From positions 1,240,001 to 1,304,000 of the forward strand of contig NZ_CP060412.1 of the NCBI RefSeq assembly GCF_014297575.1: a stretch of DNA of 64,000 bases, in the 5' to 3' direction. The position numbers were made by a program, and so were the translations under genes. This document shows positions 25,287 to 33,605 of this stretch, in pieces; within the stretch, counting starts at the first letter, position 1; each line of letters opens with the position of its first letter. Below the pieces are notes generated by a model. It ran no database searches and was not told the DNA's origin. It saw nothing but the letters and a program-made list of their open reading frames with translations. Source of the stretch: Dyella telluris (lineage in GTDB: Bacteria > Pseudomonadota > Gammaproteobacteria > Xanthomonadales > Rhodanobacteraceae).

Positions 25287-26891
25287 CTAGAGCACGCCGG
25301 CCACGTGCAACCTTGCACGCAACGGCGCGAGCTGTGCTTCGTAATGCGCCAACCGCGAATTGTTCTTCTGCAAAGGCTGACGCACCTGCGCCGCACTCGC
25401 CGTACTGAGCACGGTACGCGACGTGCTGTGGAAGTCGAGGCACGCAGGGTCAAAGGCCAGTCCACAGAAGTCCAGCAAGCGACGGATGCGTGCTTCCGGC
25501 TCGGCCACCAGCGCTTCGTACGAATGCTCCAGCACCTGTCCCGGAAAACGCCGCTGCCAGAAATCACACAGGCGCACGTAGTCGGTGTAGTAGCTCGCCA
25601 TCTCGTCGAGGTCGTAACTGAAGTACGAGCCCGTGCTGAACAACTGGCGATAGCACGCAAAGCAGGTTTCCACTGCATCACGCTGGCAGTTGATCACGCT
25701 CGCACCGGGCAGCATGGCCAGCGCCGCGCCAAGGTATTGCCAGTTGAGCATGTTCTTGTCGGTGAAGCGCGGCCGCACCTGGCGCCAGCGCGCCGTGCGC
25801 TCCAGGTATTGGCGCCCCAGGCGCGCCCAGTCATCCGCCGTGGCGGTGGATGCCCATTGCGTAAACGGCATGCCACGTCGCTGCGATTCCGCGTCGATGA
25901 TCTGCGGCAGATCGGTGATTTCGTCAGCGCCTTCGACCTGCGGGTGCGACGCAAGGATCTGCTCGGTCAGCGTGGAACCCGAGCGCGGCAGGCTGACGAT
26001 GAAGATGACCTCCTGCCCCAGCGTGGCATCGACCGGCGCGGGTGAGGGCTGGGCGAACGCTGCCATGATGGCATCGACATGACGCCGCTCCGCCGCGGCA
26101 TCCCAGTGCAACGAGCGGCGCTTGAGCGTATTGGCTTCGCGCAGCACGTCAAAGGACGCTGCGTAGTCCGCGCGATCTTCCAGTGCCTTGGCCAGCGCGA
26201 AGCCGATGGCGACGCGCGCATCGCCCGCCACCTCCGGCTTGCGGAACAGGCGCTGCAGCTGCGCGGTGTCCTGTTCGCTGAAGGGTTCGGTCTTGAGGTT
26301 GGCCAGGGCGTGCCAGGCCACGTGGTTCTCCGGCTGCCGGCGCAGCACCTCGCGATAGTTGGCCACGGCCGCCGGAATCTGGCCCAGGCTCACCTGCGTA
26401 TCGGCCAGGCTGTTGCGCGCGAGCACATGCGCAGGGTCGATCTGCAGCACGCGCTCGAACGCACGGCAGGCTTCCTCGCGGCGCATCTGCACCTTGAACG
26501 CCTTGCCCAGGTTGAACCATGCCGGCGGCATGCCGGGCGCCAGCTCGCATGCACGCTGGAACGAAGCCAGCGCCGATGCCGCATCGCCGCGCTCGAATTG
26601 CGCGATGCCCTGATACATCAGAGTGGCGGCGTCATCCGGGCGAAGGCGCAGCGATTCGTTGAACGCCCTGATCGCGGCGTCATGCTTCCCGCGCATCTGC
26701 GCTGCCACGCCCAGCAGCATGTGGCCCTCGGCGCTGTCCGGCGCCATGGCCAGAAGGCTGGTCAAGGCACGCTCGGCAGACTCCGGCTGGCCATGCGCCA
26801 GCGCACCGCCCGCCTCCTGCAGGAAGCGGCGCGCCGCTGGCGACAAACCCGCCGCGCGATCCACCGGCGAGGGGGCCTGCTTTGCCGTCAT
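25287..26891 (-). CDS. TPR-repeat sulfotransferase
   Basis: 534 residues. Residues about 22-195 are tetratricopeptide repeats (for example AEGHMLLGVAAQMRGKHDAA, PPAWFNLGKAFKVQMRREEA). The C-terminal half is a PAPS-dependent sulfotransferase: the 5'-phosphosulfate loop is VSLPRSGSTLTEQIL at residues 299-313, and the 3'-phosphate region is probably CQRDAVETCFACYRQLF. TPR-sulfotransferase fusions are common in proteobacteria, but their acceptors are mostly unknown. Protein tyrosine or a cell-surface glycan is possible. No signal peptide is seen. There are no PAPS synthesis genes in the window. Confidence 0.92.
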   Translation of the reverse strand: MTAKQAPSPVDRAAGLSPAARRFLQEAGGALAHGQPESAERALTSLLAMAPDSAEGHMLLGVAAQMRGKHDAAIRAFNESLRLRPDDAATLMYQGIAQFERGDAASALASFQRACELAPGMPPAWFNLGKAFKVQMRREEACRAFERVLQIDPAHVLARNSLADTQVSLGQIPAAVANYREVLRRQPENHVAWHALANLKTEPFSEQDTAQLQRLFRKPEVAGDARVAIGFALAKALEDRADYAASFDVLREANTLKRRSLHWDAAAERRHVDAIMAAFAQPSPAPVDATLGQEVIFIVSLPRSGSTLTEQILASHPQVEGADEITDLPQIIDAESQRRGMPFTQWASTATADDWARLGRQYLERTARWRQVRPRFTDKNMLNWQYLGAALAMLPGASVINCQRDAVETCFACYRQLFSTGSYFSYDLDEMASYYTDYVRLCDFWQRRFPGQVLEHSYEALVAEPEARIRRLLDFCGLAFDPACLDFHSTSRTVLSTASAAQVRQPLQKNNSRLAHYEAQLAPLRARLHVAGVL

Positions 26892-26985
26892 GCGTGTGCC
26901 TTCGGAATGAGTGTGCGGAGGATGAAACTATAGGGGACGTCGCGCCCGGCGGCACCGCCGTTTGCTCGTGCACCCGGCGAAGCGC

Positions 26986-27525
26986 TTACTCGTCCGCGCC
27001 CGGGTCCATCCCCGGGAACAGCACTTCGGTGTAACCGAACTTGCTGAAGTCGGTGATCCGCGACGGGTACAGCCGGCCGATCAGGTGATCGCACTCGTGC
27101 TGCACCACGCGGGCATGGAATCCTTCCGCGGTGCGGTCGATGGGCGTTCCCTTCGGGTCCACGCCCTGATAGCGGATCAACGTGTAGCGGTTCACCGCGC
27201 CGCGCAGGCCCGGCACCGACAGACAGCCTTCCCAGCCCTCCTCCATGTCCTGCGACAGCGGCGTGATCACCGGGTTGAGCAGGATGGTGCGCGGCACGGC
27301 CGGGGCATCCGGATAGCGCTCGGAGCTGTCGAAGCCGAAGATCACCAGCTGCAGGTCCACGCCGATCTGCGGCGCGGCCAGGCCGACGCCACCGGCATCG
27401 TGCATGGTGTCGAACATGTCGGCAATCAGTGCCTCCAGTTCGGCGCTGCCGATCATCGCGTCGGGTACCGGCGGCGCCACGCGCAGCAGGCGCGGGTCGC
27501 CCATCTTCAGGATGTCGCGGATCAT
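26986..27525 (-). CDS. def: Peptide deformylase
   Basis: 179 residues. It removes the N-formyl group from nascent proteins. All three family motifs are intact: [10 protein letters not shown] (residues 46-55), EGCLSVPG (metal ligand C101) and QHECDHL (H143, catalytic E144, H147). The final 15 or so residues extend slightly beyond the core fold. It is a stand-alone gene, not in the def–fmt arrangement, which suggests it is a second or type-distinct deformylase in this genome. That is an inference. It is divergent from cstA. Confidence 0.96.
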   Translation of the reverse strand: MIRDILKMGDPRLLRVAPPVPDAMIGSAELEALIADMFDTMHDAGGVGLAAPQIGVDLQLVIFGFDSSERYPDAPAVPRTILLNPVITPLSQDMEEGWEGCLSVPGLRGAVNRYTLIRYQGVDPKGTPIDRTAEGFHARVVQHECDHLIGRLYPSRITDFSKFGYTEVLFPGMDPGADE

Positions 27526-27830
27526 TGGAAACCTCGTCGGAACGGAGCCGTACCGGGGCGGGGAACCCCGCGGGCAAGTCGGCAGATGGGCGACTTATAC
27601 CAGCAATACCGGCAGATCACCGGTTAAGCGGTGTGAGGATTCCATCAGTCGGCGTGCCCGGTTCGCGCCGCCATGCCCCGGTGTTCGACTGACCGCTGAC
27701 GCTGCACTGCGGCACGACGGCGGGCTCATGCCCATTCGACCAATGGCTAATGCATGTGGGCTCATAATGGCGTTGACCCCCGGCCTGCCCGGGACGACCC
27801 TTGCGGGTGACCCTCCAGGAGCCAACGCGA
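27526..27830. other. 305-bp divergent def/cstA intergenic region
   Basis: No gene is seen. A CATAAT at 27763-27768 could be a -10 for cstA but lacks a good -35. AGGAG lies properly before the cstA ATG. I see no convincing CRP-like palindrome. Confidence 0.4.
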
Positions 27831-29906
27831 ATGTCTACGGTCGTCGTCAAACCAAGTCCCGCAGGAAAGATCCTCTGGGCCGCCATCGCCATTGTCGGCG
27901 CCTGGTGCCTGGGCGTGGTCGCGCTACGCCGTGGCGAACCCATCAACGCGATCTGGCTGGTGGCTGCCGCCATCGCGGTGTTCGTCATCGGCTATCGCTT
28001 CTACAGCAAGTTCATCAACGACAAGGTGCTGTGCATGGACCCGAGCCGGGCCACGCCAGCCGTGTTGCGCAATGACGGCCTGGATTACGTGCCCACCGAC
28101 AAGTGGGTGGTGTTCGGCCACCACTTCGCCGCCATCGCCGGTGCCGGTCCGCTGGTGGGCCCCGTGCTTGCGGCGCAGATGGGTTACCTGCCCGGCACGC
28201 TGTGGATCCTGTTCGGCGTGGTGTTTGCCGGCGCCGTGCAGGACTTCATGATCCTCGGCCTTTCGGTCCGCCGCGACGGCCGCTCGCTGGGCAACATGTT
28301 GCGCGACGAACTCGGCCCGGTCGCCGGCGTGGTCGCCATGTTCGGCGTGCTGGTGCTGATGATGATCGTGCTGGCCGTGCTGGCACTGGTGGTGGTCAAG
28401 GCGCTGACGCACAGCCCCTGGGGCACGTTCACCGTGGCGGCGACCATCCCGATTGCGCTGCTGATGGGCATCTACCTGCGCTGGCTGCGCCCGGGCAAGA
28501 TCCTGGAAGTGTCGATCATCGGCCTGGTGCTGCTGCTCGCCTCGATCTGGTTCGGCTCGCACGTGGCCGCGTCGCCGACCTGGTCCGTCGTGTTCGACTT
28601 CGACGCCAAGTCGCTGGCCTGGCTGCTGATCGGCTACGGCTTCTGCGCCTCGGTGCTGCCGGTGTGGCTGCTTCTCGCACCACGCGACTACCTCAGCACC
28701 TTCCTGAAGATCGGCACCATCCTGTTGCTGGCACTGGCCATCTTCCTGGCCGCGCCGACCCTGCAGATGGCGGCCGTCACCAAGTTCATCGACGGCACCG
28801 GCCCGGTGTTCCAGGGCAACCTGTTCCCGTTCCTGTTCATCACCATCGCCTGCGGCGCGGTGTCGGGCTGGCACTCGATCATCGCCTCGGGCACCACGCC
28901 CAAGCTGATCGCCAATGAAGGCGAGGCACGGATGATCGGCTACGGCGGCATGCTGATGGAGGCCTTCGTCGCCATCATGGCGCTGGTGGCCGCCGCATCG
29001 CTGCATCCGGGCGTGTACTTCGCGATGAATTCGCCGGCCGCGCTGATCGGCACCACCGCGCAGGACGCCGCCACGGCCATCAGCCAGTGGGGCTTCGTGG
29101 TGTCGCCGGACGAACTGCTCAACACCGCCCGGGACATCGGCGAGAAGAGCATCCTCAGCCGCGCCGGCGGTGCGCCGACGCTGGCCGTGGGCATGGCCCA
29201 GCTGCTTCATCGCATCATTCCCGGCGAAGGCATGATGGCGTTCTGGTATCACTACGCCATCCTGTTCGAAGCGCTGTTCATCCTCACCACGGTGGATGCC
29301 GGCACGCGCGTGGGCCGCTTCATGATCCAGGAGATCGCCGGCCTCATCCACAAACCGCTGCAGCACACCGAATCGTGGACAGGCAACCTGCTGGCCACGG
29401 CCATCTGCGTGGGCCTGTGGGGTTACTTCCTGTATCAGGGCGCGGTGGATCCGCTGGGCGGCATCAACACCCTGTGGCCCTTGTTCGGCATCGCCAACCA
29501 GATGCTGGCAGCCGTGGCGCTGATGCTGGCCACCGTGGTGACGGTGAAGCTCAAGCGCGAACGCTACGTGCTCGTGCCCGGCATCCCGGCGATCTGGCTG
29601 GTGATCTGCACGCTCACCGCCGGCTGGGAAAAGCTGGTCGGGCCGATCAGCTTCACCGCCGCCGCGCAGAAATACGCGCAGGCAGCCGCGGACGGCAAGA
29701 TGCTGGCGCCGGCCAAGACCGTGGAGGAAATGCAGCGCATCGTCACCAACAACTACGTGGATGCCGCGCTGACGGGCATCTTCATGTTGCTGATTCTTGC
29801 CATGCTGGGCTTTGCCATCCGCGCCATCGTCAAGGCCTGGGGTATCAACCATCCCACCGCCCACGAAGAGCCGTACGTGGCGCTGGGTACCGTGACCACC
29901 CGCTGA
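27831..29906 (+). CDS. cstA: Carbon starvation protein A (CstA), peptide/pyruvate transporter family
   Basis: 691 residues from the ATG at 27831, which has AGGAG 11 bp upstream; an in-frame ATG ten codons earlier lacks one. It has about 16-18 membrane segments. Family landmarks are KVLCMDPSRATPAV, DKWVVFGHHFAAIAGAGPLVGPVLAAQMGY (split over residues 82-112), VSGWHSIIASGTTPKLI, GEGMMAFWYHYAILFEALFILTTVDAGTR and FGIANQMLAAVAL. CstA imports peptides or pyruvate under nutrient limitation. A ybdD-family gene follows 10 bp later, the standard cstA partner. Confidence 0.96.
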   Translation: MSTVVVKPSPAGKILWAAIAIVGAWCLGVVALRRGEPINAIWLVAAAIAVFVIGYRFYSKFINDKVLCMDPSRATPAVLRNDGLDYVPTDKWVVFGHHFAAIAGAGPLVGPVLAAQMGYLPGTLWILFGVVFAGAVQDFMILGLSVRRDGRSLGNMLRDELGPVAGVVAMFGVLVLMMIVLAVLALVVVKALTHSPWGTFTVAATIPIALLMGIYLRWLRPGKILEVSIIGLVLLLASIWFGSHVAASPTWSVVFDFDAKSLAWLLIGYGFCASVLPVWLLLAPRDYLSTFLKIGTILLLALAIFLAAPTLQMAAVTKFIDGTGPVFQGNLFPFLFITIACGAVSGWHSIIASGTTPKLIANEGEARMIGYGGMLMEAFVAIMALVAAASLHPGVYFAMNSPAALIGTTAQDAATAISQWGFVVSPDELLNTARDIGEKSILSRAGGAPTLAVGMAQLLHRIIPGEGMMAFWYHYAILFEALFILTTVDAGTRVGRFMIQEIAGLIHKPLQHTESWTGNLLATAICVGLWGYFLYQGAVDPLGGINTLWPLFGIANQMLAAVALMLATVVTVKLKRERYVLVPGIPAIWLVICTLTAGWEKLVGPISFTAAAQKYAQAAADGKMLAPAKTVEEMQRIVTNNYVDAALTGIFMLLILAMLGFAIRAIVKAWGINHPTAHEEPYVALGTVTTR

Positions 29907-29916
29907 GGGTCAGACC

Positions 29917-30111
29917 ATGAAAGCGAAGCTTGCGGCAATCAGGCATTGGGCGGTACAGACCGCCCGGCTCTGCTGCGGCGTCCCTGATTACGACGTGTAC
30001 GTGAAGCACCTGCGCGACCACCATCCGGATCGCCCGGTGCCCAGCTACAAGGAGTTCTTCAGGGAACGGCAGATTGCCCGGTACAAGGGGACTGGGGGGC
30101 GGTGTTGCTGA
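29917..30111 (+). CDS. YbdD/YjiX family protein (CstA partner)
   Basis: 64 residues, the usual tiny size of DUF466 proteins. Conserved features are RLCCGVPDYDVYVKHL (residues 17-32), HHPDRPVPSYKEFFRERQ and the closing YKGTGGRCC. In E. coli the equivalent proteins are encoded immediately downstream of cstA and btsT and are needed for full transporter activity. Here it starts 10 bp after the cstA stop, so it is co-transcribed. It is predicted to be cytosolic, with no membrane segment. Confidence 0.93.
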   Translation: MKAKLAAIRHWAVQTARLCCGVPDYDVYVKHLRDHHPDRPVPSYKEFFRERQIARYKGTGGRCC

Positions 30112-30160
30112 GGTGGCTGCGAAACCGGAAGCCCTCGGCAAACCTGCGTCGTCCATCTTC

Positions 30161-30200
30161 CCTCACCGTCATCCCCGCCTTCGCGGGGATGACGGTGAGG
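30161..30200. repeat. Perfect 18-bp-stem GTCATCCCCGC hairpin
   Basis: CCTCACCGTCATCCCCGC, loop CTTC, then its exact complement ending GACGGTGAGG. It is the same sequence family as the repeats at 25084-25218 and at the ends of elements A and B, and lies 50 bp after ybdD. Confidence 0.8.
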
Positions 30201-30237
30201 GGTCATGAAGGTAACAAGGCGAATACCGCGCACCACG

Positions 30238-30270
30238 CAAGGCCATGCCCCGGGCATGGCCTTGTTGTTT
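30238..30270 (+). terminator. Probable Rho-independent terminator
   Basis: CAAGGCCATGCCC and GGGCATGGCCTTG form a 13-bp stem with a one-base loop, followed by TTGTTTG. It follows cstA–ybdD and precedes the DUF2127 gene. Confidence 0.6.
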
Positions 30271-30358
30271 GTGAACCGGCCCACATGCCTTAGGCTTCGG
30301 TTCCCCAGGGCTTCATCATGCCGCGGCCATGATGGCCTCTTGTGATCCACGACTCCCC

Positions 30359-30883
30359 ATGAGCGAACACCACCACCATCCCCATCTGCAGCCCACCTCG
30401 GAGATCGAAGCGCAGCACAGCCTCGGCCTTCGCATCATCGCCATCTACAAGGCGGTGAAAACGGTGTGCCTGATCCTGGTGGCCGCCTTCGCCTTCCACC
30501 TGGACCGCGAGCAGAACTTCGAGAAACTGGTGCACTGGCTGGAGCACCTGTCGCTGACCGACAGCAACGGCCTGCGCTGGAAACTGGTGGAGCTGCTGCA
30601 GTCACTGGGGCCCAGCAAGTTCGTCGCCATCGGCCTGGTGGCGCTGGGCTACGCCGCCATCTTCGCCACCGAAGGCACCGGCCTGTGGCTACGCAAGCAC
30701 TGGGCGGAATGGTTCACGGTGATCGCCACCGGCTCGCTGATCCCGCTGGAGCTGTACGAAACGGTGCACAAGTTTTCCTGGCTGAAGCTGGGCGCACTGC
30801 TCGCCAACATCGCCATCGTGGTTTATCTGGTGCGCATCGCGATGCAGCCGCATCCGCACAAGCCGAAGAAGAGCGACCCGTAA
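30359..30883 (+). CDS. DUF2127 family membrane protein
   Basis: 174 residues from the ATG at 30359. A histidine-rich start (MSEHHHHPHLQPTSE) precedes about four membrane segments. Typical DUF2127 stretches are LGLRIIAIYKAVKTVCLILV, GYAAIFATEGTGLWLRKHWAEW, FTVIATGSLIPLELYETVHK and ANIAIVVYLVRIA. The family has no established function. The N-terminal histidines could bind a metal, but they may simply be lineage-specific. REPIN R3 follows 8 bp after the stop. Confidence 0.88.
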   Translation: MSEHHHHPHLQPTSEIEAQHSLGLRIIAIYKAVKTVCLILVAAFAFHLDREQNFEKLVHWLEHLSLTDSNGLRWKLVELLQSLGPSKFVAIGLVALGYAAIFATEGTGLWLRKHWAEWFTVIATGSLIPLELYETVHKFSWLKLGALLANIAIVVYLVRIAMQPHPHKPKKSDP

Positions 30884-30890
30884 CGCCCTT

Positions 30891-30969
30891 GTAGGAGCGC
30901 ACTTGTGCGCGACCGCAGCGCCTACTCGATACGGTATCGCGGGTTGGTCGCGCACAAGTGCGCTCCTAC
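30891..30969. repeat. GTAG-type REPIN, copy R3
   Basis: GTAGGAGCGCACTTGTGCGC at the left and GCGCACAAGTGCGCTCCTAC at the right, a perfect inverted pair. It fills the convergent junction between the DUF2127 gene and the EamA transporter gene. Confidence 0.9.
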
Positions 30970-30974
30970 AGAAC

Positions 30975-31874
30975 TCACACCTCGTGGTGCAGCCCTTCTG
31001 CCTTCACCGCCGCGCTGCGCGGCGCCAGCTCCACCAGGTACATCGCCGCCAGCACCAGGGCGCCACCGACCAGCATGCGCCAGGTCAGCGCGTCGTTGCC
31101 AAAGGTCACCGCAAAACCGGCCGCGAACACGGGTTCCAGCGTCATCACGATGGCGGCACGCGTGGACGACAGGTGCGCCTGTGCCCAGGTCTGCACCAGC
31201 ATCGCGCCGGCACCCGCCGCCAGCGCCATGTAGACCACGGCGGCCCACGCGCCCCGATCAGGCGGCAGCGACGGGCCGGAGGGCAAGGTCGCCAGCAGGC
31301 AGATGATGGCGATCATCAGCATCTGCACCGTGGACAGGGCGAACGCGCTGCCGGGACGCGACCATGTGCCCAGCCCCACGATATGCAGGCCGTACAGGGC
31401 GGCCGATGCCAGCGTGAGCCACACGCCGTAGCCAATGCTGAAGCCATGCAGCGCCAGCAGGCCCAGGCCGCCCACCGAGAGCAGCACGGCGATCCAGGTC
31501 ACCGACGGCAGGCGCTGTCGCAACAGCACCGTGCCGAGCAAGGGCGTGAACACCACATACATGCCGGTGACGAAGCCGCTGATGCTCGCCGACGTGTGTT
31601 CCAGCCCCGAGGTCTGCAGCAGCTGCGCGATGCCATAGATGGCTCCCAGCGCCAGACCCTGCCACCACTCGCGCCGGCTCAGGCGCAGCAGCGGCCGATG
31701 GAACAGCACGGCCATCGCCAGCGCGGCGATCAGGAAACGCACGGCCAGGAAATCGGCCACGGCCATGCGCCCCACCAGGTCCTTGATCAGGAAAAAGGTG
31801 GAGCCCCAGATGGCGGTGACGGAAACCAGACCCAGGGTGGCCAGCGCCGAGGTACGCGACGCCGCTCCGCTCAC
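30975..31874 (-). CDS. EamA/DMT-superfamily transporter
   Basis: 299 residues from a GTG that overlaps the glycosyltransferase TGA by 4 bp (GTGA). There are ten membrane segments in two EamA repeats, with LVSVTAIWGSTFFLIKDL near the N-terminus and SSTRAAIVMTLEPVFAAGF in the second repeat, both standard for the family. DMT proteins export amino acids or other small metabolites; the substrate cannot be read. It appears to be the last gene of a three-gene minus-strand unit. Confidence 0.92.
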   Translation of the reverse strand: MSGAASRTSALATLGLVSVTAIWGSTFFLIKDLVGRMAVADFLAVRFLIAALAMAVLFHRPLLRLSRREWWQGLALGAIYGIAQLLQTSGLEHTSASISGFVTGMYVVFTPLLGTVLLRQRLPSVTWIAVLLSVGGLGLLALHGFSIGYGVWLTLASAALYGLHIVGLGTWSRPGSAFALSTVQMLMIAIICLLATLPSGPSLPPDRGAWAAVVYMALAAGAGAMLVQTWAQAHLSSTRAAIVMTLEPVFAAGFAVTFGNDALTWRMLVGGALVLAAMYLVELAPRSAAVKAEGLHHEV

Positions 31875-32782
31875 GCCGTGTCCTTCACGCGCTTGCGCGT
31901 GGCCAGGCGCCACAGCTGGCCGGGAATCTGCAGCAGGAAATGCGACCAGATACCCAGCCACACCACCGCCGAGACCCAGGGCTTGCCCGCATCCGGATCG
32001 AACTTGCGGAACCAGCGCCACATGCCGCGATGCTTGTGGCGGCTCACGAACACCGGCCGATGCCGACTGGACGAACCCTTGCCGTGAAGCACGCGCACGT
32101 CGCCGGCCAGCATCACGCGATAACCCGCGTCGCGCACGCGGCGGCACAGGTCCAGGTCTTCGCAATGCAGGAAATAGGCTTCGTCGAAGCCGGCGAGATA
32201 GTCGAACACGCGGCGTGGCATCAGCATCAACGCACCGGACACGGCCTCGGCCTCGACCAGCTCCTCCGGCATGGGGCCCTCGATGTTGATGCCCTCGCCC
32301 GCACGCTTGAACAGCGTATTCAACGCGCGCCGCATCAACGGGTCGCGCCGGTAGGAGGCCGGATCGGGCGTGCCGTCCTCGTCGCACACCACCGCGCCGA
32401 TCACGCCGGCACGCGGATGCGCTGCCAGCAGCTCCAGCAGGCGCTGCAGCTTGGCGCTGTCGATCAGGCAATCGGGGTTGAGGATGAGCAGCGATTTGCC
32501 GCTTGCCTTCGCGGCGCCGCGATTCATCGCCGGGCCAAAGCCGAGGTTGGCATGGTTGTAGATCACGTGCAGCCGATCGTCACCCTGATGTGCACGCGCG
32601 ATCGCCTGCGGAATGCCGTCCGCTGAGGCGTTGTCCACCAGGATCATTTCCAGCGGCACGTCGCACGCCAGCACCCGCCGCACGCAGTCGCGCAGGCTGG
32701 GACCGCTGTCAGCCGCCACCACGATCACGCTGAGCGGCAATACGGAAGCCAGGGAGGGAGATGCGTCGGTATTCACGGTCAC
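31871..32782 (-). CDS. Family 2 glycosyltransferase (rhamnosyltransferase-like)
   Basis: 303 residues from GTG at 32782; a second GTG two codons on (32776) is equally possible and neither has a strong Shine-Dalgarno. GT-A motifs are present: VIVVAADSGPSLRDCVRRVL, EMILVDNASADG, then NHANLGFGPAMNRG and LILNPDCLI (the DxD-like NPD), and HCEDLDLCRRVRDAGY near the C-terminal third. This is the WcaA/RfbF-type group, often adding rhamnose or similar sugars to LPS or exopolysaccharide. One hydrophobic segment near the C-terminus may touch the membrane. The EamA gene overlaps its end. Confidence 0.92.
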   Translation of the reverse strand: MTVNTDASPSLASVLPLSVIVVAADSGPSLRDCVRRVLACDVPLEMILVDNASADGIPQAIARAHQGDDRLHVIYNHANLGFGPAMNRGAAKASGKSLLILNPDCLIDSAKLQRLLELLAAHPRAGVIGAVVCDEDGTPDPASYRRDPLMRRALNTLFKRAGEGINIEGPMPEELVEAEAVSGALMLMPRRVFDYLAGFDEAYFLHCEDLDLCRRVRDAGYRVMLAGDVRVLHGKGSSSRHRPVFVSRHKHRGMWRWFRKFDPDAGKPWVSAVVWLGIWSHFLLQIPGQLWRLATRKRVKDTA

Positions 32783-32828
32783 CAGTTTGCGTTGTCCAGT
32801 ACGTCCCAGGGGATGATCGTGCCGACCA

Positions 32829-33572
32829 TCATCGCGGGCCCAGCCCCAGTGCTTCGTGAAGAGGCATCGGCACGCCGTCCACGCCGCGCGCCAGCCAGGG
32901 CCGCTCGCCTTCCCAACCGCTGAGTTGCCAGCCCGGCATGCGATGCATGCGGCCGCTCTGGCGATCCCACAGCACTTCGCCGCGGCCGCCCGGCAGGTTG
33001 GCGGCGAACCACCGGCCACCCGGGCTGAAGCAGTAGTGCGGGCTGGCCTTGTCGATGACCATGCCCTGTTCGAAGACGAAACGCCCCCGCCCGTTGCCGG
33101 TGGACTCGAACCGCGCCTGGCCTGCCGCACTGTCGAAGGCTTCGCCCGCTTCACGCCAGTGTGCGCGGGCCAGCTCGATGATCTGCGCCGGCGGCCCGAC
33201 CGGGGCCATCGCCAGCTCGCTCCATTCGGGTGACGGCGGCCCGGAAGGGACACGTCGCACGCGATGGTCGAGCAGCGATTCCATCAACACGACCAGCGAG
33301 AAACCGACCAACGCCCCGAGCAAGGCAGCACCCCAGGCGATCAGGTCACCACCCAGCGCGCGCTGCACGGCGAACAGCAGGCCCGGCAGGCCCCAGCGCA
33401 AGGCCCGGCGGCACAACTCCGCGTAGTGGGCGATGCGCCGGTCGAACAGCACCGCGCCTGCCACCGCCAACAACACCAACGGCAAACCCAACCACCAGGG
33501 CAGCAGCGCAACCACGCAGGTCCACGCTGCAGCAGGCAAGATCCGCGCGAACCAGTGCGCGAAGGCAGCCAC
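32829..33572 (-). CDS. Hypothetical membrane-anchored protein
   Basis: 247 residues starting at GTG. Two hydrophobic stretches lie in the first 100 residues (AAAWTCVVALLPWWLGLPLVLLA around residue 14, and LGALVGFSLVVLMESLL near 86). They are followed by a soluble domain of about 145 residues with YCFSPGGRWFAANLPGG and WDRQSGRMHRMPGWQLSGW. I do not recognise the family. It ends about 47 bp before the glycosyltransferase and starts 33 bp after purL's stop, all on the same strand. It may be the first gene of a unit with the glycosyltransferase and EamA genes. Confidence 0.75.
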   Translation of the reverse strand: MAAFAHWFARILPAAAWTCVVALLPWWLGLPLVLLAVAGAVLFDRRIAHYAELCRRALRWGLPGLLFAVQRALGGDLIAWGAALLGALVGFSLVVLMESLLDHRVRRVPSGPPSPEWSELAMAPVGPPAQIIELARAHWREAGEAFDSAAGQARFESTGNGRGRFVFEQGMVIDKASPHYCFSPGGRWFAANLPGGRGEVLWDRQSGRMHRMPGWQLSGWEGERPWLARGVDGVPMPLHEALGLGPR

Positions 33573-33605
33573 GCTAGACGGTAAGCCCGGCGTGGCTGGA
33601 CCGCA

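Noticed and set aside
32779..33253. Upstream extension of the glycosyltransferase frame
   Set aside because: It overlaps the hypothetical membrane protein gene in another frame. The GT-A fold begins right after the GTG at 32782.
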